Part shown: positions 12,601 through 24,245 of the stretch, piece by piece
Position numbering within the stretch: the first letter of the stretch is position 1
How the letters are laid out: every line of letters begins with the position of its first letter
Translations under genes and position numbers: made by a program
Origin: Pelargonium nanum
Taxonomy: Eukaryota > Streptophyta > Magnoliopsida > Geraniales > Geraniaceae
Direction: 5' to 3'
Length of the DNA stretch: 47,057 nt
Assembly (NCBI GenBank): GCA_036897485.1
Contig: JAYMTF010000183.1
Coordinates: forward strand, 1 to 47,057
Notes under the pieces: model-generated
What the model was told of the DNA's origin: nothing
Seen by the model: the letters and a program-made list of their open reading frames with translations, nothing else
Database searches by the model: none

Positions 12601-14611
12601 TTTCAGTGTCAAAAGATTCTTGATTCTCGTTCCTGAACAAAAATTGTAATCCAAACGCTACCTTTGTGTGTGAAAACGTTGTCTAAGAATGTTGTAGCTC
12701 ACAAATATGTTGAATTCAAATGCTACTACAATTTGCAGGCGGAACATCTTGTTAGAGTTCATCATGAAAACTTAACCCCTCTTGTCGGATATTGCCACGA
12801 AGGCACCAACATGGGGCTTATTTACGCGTATATGGAAAATGGAAACATAGAAGGACATCTGCTAGGTACCGACTCCATATCGATCTTTATTTGATTCAAC
12901 GACTCTGTTGTAGGCACGAACATTATTGAGATTTATCGCCTAATTGAATTCGATACGCACAGGTACAACTGGAAAAGTTTTGAGTTGGGAGGAGAGACTT
13001 CAGATAGCAATTGATGCAGCAGAAGGTCAGCAGGCAGAGATGTGTTCTAATAATTTTCTCTTCGCCAATATTCTGCGTTTTTTTTAAACCACTAATATAT
13101 TTTAAATGATCTGTAGGATTGGAGTATCTACACTATGGCTGCAAGCCACCAATTATCCACAGAGATGTGAAGTCCACAAACATCTTATTGAATGAGAATT
13201 TCCAGGCCAAACTTGTTGATTATGGACTGTCTAGGGTTTTTCAAGTTGAAGGTGGCACTCAAGAGGCAATTGTAGAAGTTGGTACCCCTGGTTACCTTGA
13301 TCCTGAGTAAGTTTTTGATTTTTCATTATCAATGTTGTGAGAGTCGGATTGGACCAACTGGTTCGACCAGAATTTGGTCACCAGCCGGTCTGATTCATAC
13401 CTCAACCATAGAAGTTGAACTTTTAGGTTTGAACCGGTAAAACTGATTTGATCGGTCATCATTTTAAAACATGACATGACAACTAAACCAGCCGATGAGA
13501 TAGGAAAACTGGTCGATTCGACCTCTCAGTCCAACTTTTAAAGCATTGTGCTCTATGCCTCCTCACATGTAAGCTCGTGACTTACTGTGATGCTAGGATT
13601 CAAACTTGTGACCTTTAGGTCTACAAAGCTCCAATACTATGTACAAAACTAACTGAACTAAAAGCTTAATATGATAGTTGAAGACCTCATTTTAACTTTT
13701 TACTCTTAATTTATCTGACGTGCATCATTTAACCAATTGGCTTTGGTGGAAGAACGTGCTCATTATAATTATACAGAATTCAATACTCCCTTCGTCCCAA
13801 AATAAGTGTCATCTTTCTCTTTTAAGAAGTTAGATACGCATGAATTACTAATAGTATCCATATAATAAGTTTGTTAGTATCTCGAGTTTGTTAAATACAT
13901 ATCCATGGAGATAATGCTCACTAATTTTTTAATTTTTCTCAAAAAGAAAACCAAAACTCTTATTTTGTGGCAGATGAAGTATTTTATATAAGCCCCCAAA
14001 ATGTAAGTGAATTAGTTATCGACTTAGACTCCGCCAACGTATCATGTTGCCCCTCATCAAAAGTCTATAAGTCCAACAGAGCACAAAACGCTCACAAATT
14101 CATTGAGGCTGGTACGATGATATCTAACGACGTGCATCATTTGATTGGGGTGGTTGAGTCTAAGCCAATAACTTTAGTTTGCTCGGATTATCTTTTCTCG
14201 TTTTGGAAACCGACAAGTGTGGATTGAGATGCTTATATTGTGGCTTACAGGTACCATGTCTCGAGAAAGCTTGACGAGAAAAGTGATGTGTATAGCTTTG
14301 GAGTGGTTCTGCTGGAAATCATCACAAGCCAACCTGCCATTGCCAAGAACCATGAGAAGACCTCAGTGATTCAAAGGGTCAGCTTCAAGCTTGCCAATGG
14401 CGAAATCGATAATATTATCGATCCGAGATTACAGTTAGATTGTGACATGAGCTCTGTTAAGAAAGTGATCGATGTAGCTATCTCTTGTGTATCCAAAACT
14501 GCAACCAGAAGACCATCCATGGCTGATGTTGTGTTGGCATTGAAGGAGTGTTTGGGTTCAGAGAGAGCAAGGTTGAGTTGGACAGGATCGAGAAGAGAAG
14601 TACTGGATTGA
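9639..14611 (+). CDS. Malectin-like LRR receptor kinase 2, tandem paralogue with DYG motif
   Basis: Exons by eye: 9639-9708, 9797-10343, 10442-10917, 11348-11486, 11573-11644, 11718-11789, 11876-11956, 12077-12222, 12303-12526, 12739-12865, 12963-13025, 13117-13306, 14251-14611. They sum to 2568 nt, 855 codons in one frame. Six exons (476, 139, 72, 81, 127 and 63 nt) match the first kinase in length, so this is a tandem duplicate. Signal peptide, malectin-like domain, GDPC, LRRs and a transmembrane helix (505-528) are present. The kinase keeps the glycine loop (572-577), Lys593 and HRD 687-689. However, DFG is replaced by DYG (707-709), and the activation loop is two residues shorter and lacks the neighbour's VST residues. 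The tail ends at a MITE boundary, 18 residues shorter than the paralogue. It may signal with altered activity or act as a weak or dead kinase. The frame is open, so it is not an obvious pseudogene. Confidence 0.85.
9759..9779. repeat. Poly(T) tract in intron 1 of receptor kinase 2
   Basis: About 20 consecutive T residues, 18 bp before the splice acceptor at 9796. It probably extends the polypyrimidine region and may vary in length between individuals. Confidence 0.8.
12590..12660. mobile_element. Right half of a Tourist-like MITE, intron 9 of receptor kinase 2
   Basis: ATTCTCGTTCCTGAACAAAA followed by AATCCAAACGCTACC is the right end of the window's Tourist-like family. The left end is missing, so this is a decayed or truncated copy. 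Confidence 0.5.
13786..13979. mobile_element. Stowaway-like MITE in the last intron of receptor kinase 2
   Basis: CTCCCTTCGTCCCAAAATAAG at the left, with flanking TA, faces a decayed complementary end (CTTATTTTGTGG...ATGAAG, then TA). Internal words such as TTTTTCTCAAAAAG are shared with the copies at 42141-42350 and 28139-28235. It lies in the 944-bp intron that interrupts the codon for the Glu of the APE motif. Confidence 0.6.
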
Positions 14612-14695
14612 GGTAGCGTTTGGATTCGAATTTGAGAATGAAAATGACCAGAAAGTCCTTATCCAAACGTATTCTTGATTCTCGTTCCTGAACAA
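14612..14695. mobile_element. Truncated Tourist-like MITE abutting the stop codon of receptor kinase 2
   Basis: GGTAGCGTTTGGATT begins at 14612, directly after the TGA at 14609-14611. ATTCTCGTTCCTGAACAAAA follows, and the right terminus is absent. The coding frame therefore ends at the element boundary. Confidence 0.65.
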
Positions 14696-17600
14696 AATCA
14701 TTGTTTCTTTGATTATTATTATTTTTTCGATCTTTCGAGGGTATCTTGGAGTCTGAAGTTGAGACTATTCTCTCGAAAGTATTGTGTTACTTAGGTTTCA
14801 ATAAGTTGAAATGTCTTGTGTATGAAGATTTTTTCACTTGCAAAGTTTCTCTCCATCCATAAGAAAAGGTAAGAATGATATTATTTAGAGCAGATAATTT
14901 GAATTTTACACATATTTCGCTGGTTCAAATTGCATAAAATTTTGTTAGAATAGGGCTGAAAGCCCATATTTACCCTATTTTGGGCCTAAGTTTTGTTACC
15001 TAATAGGACTAAGCCCAAATATGAGCTGAATTGAAACAAAGCCCAAATCAATAAAGTGACAAAGTGTTGTGACAGTTTACGCTTAGTAGGAATTGAATTT
15101 AGAAGTGTCAGTTTGGGTTTCGGGTTATGACCGAAGATTTTTCGGGTTGTGCCCAAATCACCTCAAGTCGTTGAAGACTAGTTTTTCTTCTGTAACCGTT
15201 CCTCAACCTTCATTTGCTTCTAAACAAAGACAAATATGTCACAACCGAATCAAATCCAAAAATAATATCAACTTGTGATTGAGAACACCAACAATGACAG
15301 TTTGATTTTCCAGAAAATTTGAACATACATGCAAATTGGTTTTAATTTGATCATAAAAATAGTCAAGTTGATTGGGGAAAAGAGCAAGAAACTCTGGTTC
15401 CTTGCTATAACAGAAAGTTTCTATTTTTAGTAAACAATCCCTAGTCTTGTATATCTTTTTCTTTTTCTTGAACCAATCAAAAGCCACATTTTTAAACCTC
15501 ATGCATGACACATTAAATAAATAAAATAGTGATAATAAAAACTATGACAATATCATTCAACTTGTTCATACATTGTATGCAGATGTATATGTTTAATGTA
15601 GGTGTGACATGTCAACAATGATTTTAAAATTGAACTGATTGAATTGTTTTATTGTAAAGTCGATAATGCAAGAATATATCAAAATTGTTAGACAAAATCG
15701 TACTCTTAAGTCTTATCTTTTAATGGTGGTGGTTCAAATTATCATATATAGCACATTATTGAAATTTTAACAAGTTTTGATCGTGTTGAGCTGAAAGTGA
15801 GTTATGAATGTAGTTTTTTTCACGTGGTCTCTAATCTGTATGTAAAAGGACATACCTATATAGGCATGTGAAGTGCCCCATGTAACATTTCTCGATGGTT
15901 TTCGGTTCGCTTGTTGAATAACATGTCTGCAGTGCTCCATGTGTGGTGGCATGTGGCCTTGTTACGTATCCTCCTTCTATGTTTTTTGGTCATCTTGCAA
16001 AAGGACATGTCTACGGTAGTTTATGGCCTATTTGTATTAAGATATGCAAGTCATGACTCTGTGCGTAATGTAATCTCCTCTTAATTTATGGTCATCGTTA
16101 AGTGTTATGTAACCTCCCTCTAAGGTCTCTGTCATGTGTTATCTATGTAACTTTTTTTTATGGTCTCTTGTCTGCTTGCAAAAGAATATGTTTATAGTGG
16201 CTTCATGCGTGGAAGAAAAATACACACACGCGAGACACATGTCGACCCCACCAATACAGAAGAGTGAGGATCGCACATGAAGATAAGCGTTGATTTAAAC
16301 AAGTCGTGTTGGGACAAGCAAAACATGGACGCTTAATTAAATGCAAAATTACAAAGCAATCCTAATAACGTTTCTAAACTATCGGCTCGTGTCAACACGG
16401 CCTATTTAATGACTTTGTTAAATGTTTCGTATTTGTGTTCAACAACTCAGCATGAATACTAAACATGTTATTTTCGTATTGCATCGTGCGAAATTCAGTC
16501 AATTTCCAACAAAACACGAGCACGACACGAACGAATCCCCAATTACGTCTATGATGCGTGCTAGATATTTATACAACTTAATTCAAATAAAAATCAGAGA
16601 ATTAATTAATAATTGTTTAAATTATTTTATCATTGTAAAAAAAATAATAAGAAAAAAAAAAAAGCATGTGCTAAGCAATGAGAGAAATGGAGATTTTCAA
16701 GGGCACGCTTTGGATTGAATCAAGGAGACAGGACCACTGACTCAACTGGACCTCCCATTTTCTTAAGAGAATGTCTCTAACATTGATTATCTAACTTAAT
16801 TAATTATAATATGCAACCTTCAATTTAATACTACTATACATTATAATTAATTATTAAACAAGACATGCAACATAACAATAAAGTGGTAATCATGTCACAC
16901 TTTCTAGCCCCTGATCTTGTTTAATCATAGGGGCATCATAATTGTTAACACTTTTTTGAGTATTGATGAATAATAGTTTAGTGAGATTCCATTGAAACAA
17001 TTTAATTATTTTTTGCTATTTGCATGCTTGTTTTTGCTTTGAAATTGTAATGAAAAATAATGAATTATGAAGCCAAAGCAACTCAATATTCAATTGCATG
17101 AATCACACACATAAGGTTTTTCATGATGTCTTGATGATTATCATCACTTAGTTATGTTCATATTAGAAAAAATAAAAATATGGATGAAATTTTTGTTTGA
17201 ATTTAAATGAATTGTCTGCTTTATCTTTGGATTAAGTTCACATATTCACATTTAATGTATGTTACTCTCTCTTCACATAAAAGAAATGTGAAGTTATCCA
17301 CCAACCAGTATAAGTTTTTGGATTAGAGTCAAATTTAATAATCATGAACTGTAATTCAAGCATCACGAAGAGTTGTGTAATAATTTGTTAGGAATTGAGT
17401 TTTCTTAGAAGTTCATCATTTGGCATTGATACAATAATGGCGATTAGGATCATATACAAAGAATCTCGAGTTCACACATTTTTATTAAGAAAGTAGCTTA
17501 TCATTTGCGAGTTAAAACATAGATTTCAAGTAAGAATTAATCATGCACAATAGATTCTCTATTCAAACCATAAATCATGACAACAAGTTCCTGTTAGGAA

Positions 17601-17791
17601 AATAACTTATCTGTAGACTAAATGCACAGATAAAACTACACGCACAAACGACCATCATAGATTTTACAACGACAGAAGTCTCGTGCACTAGAGTCGCCCA
17701 CCAGAGAAAGAGACTGTATATTTTGGGTTAGGATCTTTTTATGGTTTGGTTTTTGAGAGTGACTTGATATTCTTGGACACTTTTGTTTCAA
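14696..17791. other. Spacer between receptor kinase 2 and the bHLH gene
   Basis: No supported gene. At 15820-16205 there is a degenerate series of related units: words like CTTGCAAAAGGACATGTCTA recur near 15840, 15905, 15995 and 16175. A hAT-like fragment with CGTGTCAACACGG and ACACGAGCACGACACG words lies at about 16375-16570. A SINE-tail-like fragment (AGTCTCGTGCACTAGAGTCG) lies near 17675. The rest is AT-rich and featureless to my reading. Confidence 0.45.
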
Positions 17792-18937
17792 CTATGAATT
17801 GTGGTGGACATGATGTTGATGATGATGAGAATGGCTAGGGTTTTGGAGTATTGGGGTAAAGGTTTGCATGGGGAATGAGTGGTGTTGGTTGATCAAAGGT
17901 AGTGATGTTGATGAAGAAGAGAAAGTGAGGCTTGTGGTTGTAGAGTTAGGAGAGCAATTTTGGACCAAACTATTGTTAATGTTGTGGCCTCCTAGGTTTT
18001 CTAGTGCCTTGACTTGTGACCTAAGGAACTTGAGATAATTGGCAGCTTCATCAAGCATTGATGCTGTGTCCATCTTGCTCCCACCAGGCACTAGCTTCTG
18101 CAAAACCCTAATCCTCTCACTGATCCTCTCTCTCCTCTGCCTTGCAGCCACTGTTTGTGGGTCACTTGAGATCTTCACATTCTTTCTTTTTGGCCTCTCC
18201 ACCACCTCCATGCCTAGGTTCACTGGCCTGAAAGCTGCTGCTCTATAGATCATCTCCTTCATTTGTGCTATGGCCTCAGGGTCAGGCTCTTGGTGTTGGT
18301 GGTGATGATGGTCTTGTGATGAAGAGGACATTGATGATGAGCTTGGTTGCTGAAAGTTGATGTTTGATGATGATGGTGATGCTCTTGGCTTCTTGGGTTT
18401 TTGTGGGTTTTGATCAAAGTAGCTATCTCTTGATCTCTTGGCCTTTCTTGATTCTTGATCTTGGCAATGCATGTTCTTGATCTTGATCTTGTCAAAATTG
18501 TTGTGATCTGAGTCCACTGAAGATGAGATTGAAGAAGCACCAAAGCTCCTCAAGTTGGTGTTTTTGTTGTTGTTGTTGTTGTTTGAGAAGATCATGGAGA
18601 TCCCAATATTTTCATCATTGTCCTCCAAAGAAGCTGTGTCTGTGTTGCTGTTGGTTGCTGACAACAAGCAATCAAGAGACTCAATGGAGTGATCATGGTC
18701 ATAGATTAGGCCATTGATCATCAATCCATGAGCATCTCCTCCCCAACTTGACATGATCTGATCAATTTTCGGGTCGGGTTCTTGAATTGGGTTGTTGATC
18801 AAGACCTCATGATCTTGAGGAAGATCCATGTTCTTGCCAAGATGGGTGCTATAAGAATTGGCAAGCAAGAAGCTCTCTTCAACCCCATTTTGTTGGTTGC
18901 TCCACAAAGAAGACTCCCAACCCAATTGGCTATCCAT
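17792..18937 (-). CDS. bHLH transcription factor, bHLH87-like (HECATE-related clade)
   Basis: Nuclear transcription factor encoded by one uninterrupted coding exon of 381 codons. The bHLH domain spans about residues 255-315. Its basic region reads [19 protein letters not shown] and the second helix contains [19 protein letters not shown] conserved [16 protein letters not shown] block precedes it. These words match Arabidopsis bHLH87 (At3g21330) closely and HEC1-3/IND less closely. The basic region has Ala where E-box-binding bHLHs have the conserved Glu, as is usual in this clade, so it may act mainly through heterodimers. The rest is low-complexity: an Asn run near 119-124, Ser runs near 188-206, a His/Gln run near 210-216 and a His-rich C-terminus. 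The start at 18937 is the first in-frame Met of the open stretch. Clade members shape gynoecium and fruit tissue, but the role here is not shown. Confidence 0.92.
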   Translation of the reverse strand: MDSQLGWESSLWSNQQNGVEESFLLANSYSTHLGKNMDLPQDHEVLINNPIQEPDPKIDQIMSSWGGDAHGLMINGLIYDHDHSIESLDCLLSATNSNTDTASLEDNDENIGISMIFSNNNNNNKNTNLRSFGASSISSSVDSDHNNFDKIKIKNMHCQDQESRKAKRSRDSYFDQNPQKPKKPRASPSSSNINFQQPSSSSMSSSSQDHHHHQHQEPDPEAIAQMKEMIYRAAAFRPVNLGMEVVERPKRKNVKISSDPQTVAARQRRERISERIRVLQKLVPGGSKMDTASMLDEAANYLKFLRSQVKALENLGGHNINNSLVQNCSPNSTTTSLTFSSSSTSLPLINQHHSFPMQTFTPILQNPSHSHHHQHHVHHNS

Positions 18938-19079
18938 GAAAAATCACAATATATCTACAAAAACATTCCAAAAAAATGTATATACTATGAGCTAAGAGTC
19001 AGCTAAGTCAATAAAACGACGACACGTTAGTAATATCACTCAGATTCGACGAGTTCTGAGAGAGTGAGAGTTATTGAAA

Positions 19080-19531
19080 TTTAAGCGACGTACCGATTTC
19101 AGATCTAGCTGCAGAGAACAAAGCTTTTGAACCAAATTTGGATCAATCTTGAGCTATAAATATATTGCTTTTTTTTTTGTAACAATATTCTTGTGCTGGC
19201 AATAACCACCTTCTGTTCAAGAACCAAACAAAAACAAAAACCCATTGCTAATGTCAACAAAACTTTTGTCCACCATTGTAAAAAACAGACAAACACCCCA
19301 AGAATCTTGTGTCCAAATTCCAAGAACTTCTACAAATATATAACAATATGATGATGAAGATGATGATGATGATGATATATACACACACACACATAAAGAA
19401 ACATGATAAATATACATAAAAATGGAAAATATGTTTTTCAAGCTCCTACCTTGAGCTTCAATGGAGGAGATGGAGAGAGGAGCAACTCTTGACTAGCTAT
19501 GAAATTGTTGTTAATGGCATGCTTATATAGC
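19080..19531 (-). promoter_or_regulatory. TATA box and intron-containing 5' UTR of the bHLH gene
   Basis: On the minus strand a TATATAAG-type TATA box lies at about 19523-19530. Some 75 nt downstream is a strong donor (TCAAG|GTAGGAG, near 19450), and an acceptor-like TTCTCTGCAG follows at about 19110. This predicts a 5' UTR intron before the ATG at 18937. Plus-strand GATGATGAT and CACACACA microsatellites lie at about 19350-19393 within that intron. The start site and splice junctions are inferred. Confidence 0.5.
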
Positions 19532-19539
19532 TAGATATG

Positions 19540-22500
19540 GGAGGAAGAAGTAGAAGAAGAGAAGAAAGAGAGATGGACCAAATATTTTAATGCAACAACT
19601 TAATATTGATAATATATAGTACTATATATATACTTTAAGTTGAACATGTAAATAAATATAATATAGTTTTCAAGTTTCAACAGTTTTGAAAGGAGATGTG
19701 TGTGTGCATTGGGTTTGAAAAAGATAAGGCTTTTTGGTCAGTTTGGTGGGTGTGTAAGAGTATATTTTGGCAGATGGGGAGCATGAGATTTCAGAATAGA
19801 CTCAACTATATAATTAATGAATTAATTGATTTTTTTATTTTTTTTTCTTGACATTATATTTTTTTATTTTCTTGAAATTATTTTATATAAATAATTAAGT
19901 TCTGGACTGATCTGAACCTCCCCTTTTGGCTTTTTGGTTGCTCTTGTTCATGCCATTCCATTTTTTCAAGGACTTTCTGTAAAGTTGCTGTGAAAGTTGA
20001 ATGATGATCATGTCATGATCATCTTGTTACTCTTCCTAAAAGATTTCTATTAATCATGATTTTATGATTAACTACCATTACTTGATCATCATGCTTTAAA
20101 TTTTTTTATATACTTCATTGATACCTTTTAGTTTTTACAAATGTTTTTTATTTTATTTTTTGCTTTTATATTGGATTAAACTAGTAGGTTTAGTGGAGAC
20201 TTGACTGATAAATTGTAGTGGAAATTAAATTTGAGTTGTAGTGAAAATTGATATTGATAAGTTAAAATTAAGAGAATAAGTAATATAAGCTAACAAATAT
20301 TTGACTTAGGTTAAGCCAAGCCAATGAGGTGATGACACCTCATTTAATTTCACTCATACCCACCCAAGTGAATTGGTGGGAGCGGAGCGACCCGCCCAGA
20401 TCCAATATTTTTAATAAGGTGTCATAATCTCATTGGTGGCTTAGCCTAAGCCAAATAATTCTTGGCTTAGGATCCTTAACCTCTAAAATTAATGTTAACT
20501 TATTATTATCTGTCGAAACGTTTTGAAATGATGACACACAAATTGTGATCAATCATTTAGATCGACTGAATTAGTAATCTAATCACTAAATATTACTTCA
20601 ACATTGGTTTCTTAAAACTTTTATATCATCAATGTTAATGATTAAATTCATTATTTTTCATTATATGTTTTTCACATGACTTTCTCTATTGTCGTAAGTA
20701 TCTTATCTGATGAATCCTAATTTTATTTTATTTTTAGAGAAATTGAAGAAGATGAAGGGAGCTGAAAATTAGGTTAATGTTCTTGTGAGAGTTTAATTTT
20801 TTTTAAGAAGTATATAGTTATGTATTTTAATTAGAAGTTCATAACCGAACATTAATTTGTAATTAGCTCTTTATTTTTACTATATATTATTCCAATATTT
20901 GATATTTTCACAAGAACCAACATCTGTGACAACACAAAAATGTAGTTATATGTGCAATAAAATAAAAAATAATGGGAGATGTGCAATTAATTAAGATGTT
21001 AACAAAGTGAATACAAACAAAAAAACAGGAATTATATGTTATCTCTTTCTGAGTAATATTCTTAACCTAAGACTTGACTGCATGTGGTGAACACCAAAAT
21101 TATTCTATGTCTCTTCTCAAACCTCTCAAGTACATTTTTTAGATCAAATTAAATAGTAAACTAATAGGATTAATATTTAATTAATTAATTACTAGCTAGA
21201 AGCCAGAATATAATACAATAAAAATGAATTGGGTTGATGGTAAATGGTCTCAAAGTACAACTTACAAAGCTAGTATATTGATAGAATAAGAATAAAAGAA
21301 CAGAAGCCTGAAAAGGATGTGCAGTTCTTAGGATTGGCATTTTGAAAAAAAATAAAAATAAAAATAAAATAAAATATAAATAAATAAATAAATGATAATG
21401 AAAGAGCCAAAATGGTAGTGGTAGTGGAAGGAGAGAAGAAGAACATGAAAGAAGTTGTCAGGGAAGAGCAAATAGAGGTTGTAGTGTCAGAGAGAGTGCA
21501 AGTTGGTAATAGAATTTTGTCTCTTATTATTCACTTATCTCCTATTCCCTTTCATTTTATAAAATAGTGGAACTAACAATCTATCGGCTAAGCGGTATAG
21601 ATGCTCGTGTTCCATACTTAGGGTTTTGGGTTAGAGACGTCTCATGAGCGTTAGTATGGGTTGTAGCCTTGTAGGTGTGGCGCGTGGAGGTTTTCTTCTT
21701 GTTTGTGTGAGTTACTAATCATAAAAGATGGATTGCTTTAATGCTACAGACATTTGAAGTTGAACAGATAGACGTTTGTTTGACTGTCTCCTTTTTTCTA
21801 AACGTCTTCCTCTGCGGACTATAAGTGGGTGCACATTTGATTAGATATGCAAAATGTTGTGTGTATAATAATCAAACATGAAGTTACAATGTTACATTTA
21901 TATTAAGTTGTCCAATCACTAAAACTAAAGTTATTAAGCGACTGTTAAATTATTCATACATAGAGAGATCGAGAAAGATATCATGTCTAGATAATTGCAA
22001 CCGAAGTTAATTACTAGTGATTAGAAATGTGAAACATCGTCTGTATCGTATACTAAAATACAAAATTATCACAGTTTTACGTTTATATTCAATTGTTTAA
22101 CGTAACACTGATGTTATTAAGTGAAACGACACAATTATTTATACATGAAGAGAGAGGGTAGAGGATGTGTTTTCTGAGAAGAACCACATGCAACCCATGA
22201 TTACAGCTAAGTGAGTTAATGGGTTGCCATAGCCATTGCATTTGCTTAGTACTCACTATGTATACTCACTACTCCTATAGCTCATGCTTGCTAATACTTA
22301 ATATTGCTCATCTTTTTATTTGTCAACTCTCATCATGTTTCTCATAACTCAATTATCTGCACACACACATTGAAAAAACAAATAAATAAATAAATAATTC
22401 AGATTTCTAAAGCAAAATCATATCTATTCCATTAATAGAGAGAGAAAGGAGAATTTTGATACCACTTGAAGGCAAATCCTCCTGAAATCAGAATACAGAG

Positions 22501-24000
22501 CAGCACACAGATATTGAGTCAATTAAATGAAAATATAAATAAATTAGGTAGCAATTGGGAGTAAGAATTAATGCTATTTTCATTTTTTTTTACTCAATTT
22601 ATATAATAAGCAGATTTTACGGTTGACGTCATATAAACACTATAGTTATATTACTACAATATAATGTATAGTCGTCGACGGGTAATAGTTATGGAATCAC
22701 CTCAGAGTTAAGTTCAACTGTTTATGTGCATTATTTATAGTCTCTTATCAAGTATGCATGCGAGAGAAAACGTTAAAATATCTCTCTCTACTTATTCACG
22801 TGCAAGATCCGTTCTCTCTTATTTTATTTTCACGTGAGTGAAGTGTTAAAGAATCAAGCATCAAAAGAAATAGTTTCCTATTCATGAACATTTACAAATT
22901 CATGTTTTCTAATTTACACACAAGATATAGATAATTTCTATTATTCATTTTCCTTCTCATATCATACAAAATAATTCAAAAGCAACCTAACTACTAAATA
23001 GCCATTTGTCTATATAATTTGGAGCCCATTACATGTTACAATGATATAATGGAGGTGAGAGGCAAAAGGTTTATAATGTGTTTGGTGAGTTGACTCAATG
23101 ATGGATCTATCAATATTCACAAAAAAAAGATTGCATTTCCATTAATAATTAGTTAATTCATTCATTTATTTTGAGAAGTGCCCTCTATTATATATACACT
23201 AGATATAATTATAGTTGTAAAGTTGTTTTTAAAAATTTGAATTAGAGTTGGTTAATTCAGTTTCTTGAACTTAGGTTTTGAAGACTTAAATAGATCATGA
23301 CTCAAAAGAGATGTGAGTTGCAAATTCTGGATTAAGTTTTAGGTTTGACGTTCAAAATGTATGAGTCTACCCAACTTGATAGGTGATCAAAACGATATTA
23401 TGCAAATCAGACCTGCAACCTGATAGTAAGGACTTCCCTTACCCTCATATATGAGAATGAGCATAATTACTAGACCCAAGTTATTTTCTCTCTAGACTTT
23501 TCTGGTGTGCTCAGCGTCGCCAGGAAAAAGGAACTGAGGAGGCTTTCTCCTAGGATCCTCCATTGTGTCTTATACCGATCGAGCTTTCAGGTGTAGTGGT
23601 ATTTCTTCCGACATGCTCATTTTTCCTCCTAACACTAACCAACACTTCAAATTAGAGATGATTGTTCAGGTTTTACATGTTGTATAAACTTGTCCGACTC
23701 AGCTCAAGAAGTGACCGAATCTATTTCGTGCAGCTCAAATTCACAAAAGAACAGTTCATGTTTTGAATGTCCATGCATTCGGATACAAATCGATAGCTCA
23801 ATTTTAAATCAAATTTATAACGCTCGCTGATAAACCAAAAAAATCATTGAAATCAGAACCGTTAGATCTTTGAGATCATGATTTGGCTGTGGGCCACACA
23901 AGTGGGCCTTAGTGCCCAAGAAGTTACAAGAAGATTGGTCCAATTCCTATAGCTCTCTCTCCGATCTAACCAAAACCAAAAAAACAAAATAAAATGTCAA
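19540..24000. other. AT-rich region upstream of the bHLH gene
   Basis: No supported gene in 4.4 kb. Composition is strongly AT-rich, with simple AAATA-type repeats near 21350-21390 and 22378-22395. CACGTG motifs occur near 22798 and 22830. The palindromic element at 20298-20457 is listed separately. Distal regulatory sequence for the bHLH gene may lie here, but nothing specific shows it. Confidence 0.4.
20298..20457. mobile_element. Short palindromic MITE
   Basis: TTGACTTAGGTTAAGCCAAG at the left is mirrored by GGCTTAGCCTAAGCCAAAT at the right. Inner arms ATGAGGTGATGACACCT and AGGTGTCATAATCTCAT also pair. Total length is about 160 bp and it is noncoding. The superfamily is not assigned. Confidence 0.6.
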
Positions 24001-24245
24001 AATCTCATTAACCGACGTCGTTTTCGTTAGCCTGATGTGAGTTGTCGGCTTGCGGCTCGGCTCCGTCAAGTGTCCAGCTGGCACTGGCGGTCCCCACCAG
24101 AGGGCCCCACAGTGGCTAATCTTACCTTCTATTATTACGATTCACACGTGAACTCAACGCTCCATTCACACGTGGCGCACGGTGATTGGAAGGACACGAC
24201 CGGCTGTCACATGGCAAAATCGGAGGAGCTGTAACTGGGACCATC
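24001..24245. promoter_or_regulatory. GC-rich G-box island without an attached gene
   Basis: A 240-bp GC-rich patch inside AT-rich DNA. It contains GACGTC (near 24014) and two CACGTG G-boxes in the repeated word TTCACACGTG (24145-24150 and 24169-24174). It looks like a core promoter or enhancer with bZIP/bHLH sites, but no coding exon follows on either strand. The open frame of about 65 codons within it resembles nothing I know. Confidence 0.35.

Noticed and set aside
13967-14227. An 86-codon plus-strand open frame inside the last intron of receptor kinase 2
   Set aside because: It begins in a Stowaway-like end, matches no kinase sequence, and clean splice sites at 13307 and 14250 remove it.
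14943-15290. Possible solo LTR starting TGTTAGAATAGGGC
   Set aside because: No matching CA end with a 5-bp target duplication and no second copy in the window.
17792-18937. Assignment of the bHLH gene to INDEHISCENT or HEC1-3
   Set aside because: The [20 protein letters not shown] and [10 protein letters not shown] words and the upstream [16 protein letters not shown] block fit bHLH87 better than HEC or IND as I remember them.
19345-19393. Simple GAT and CA repeats as a coding poly-acidic tract
   Set aside because: They lie in the predicted 5' UTR intron of the bHLH gene and are ordinary microsatellites.
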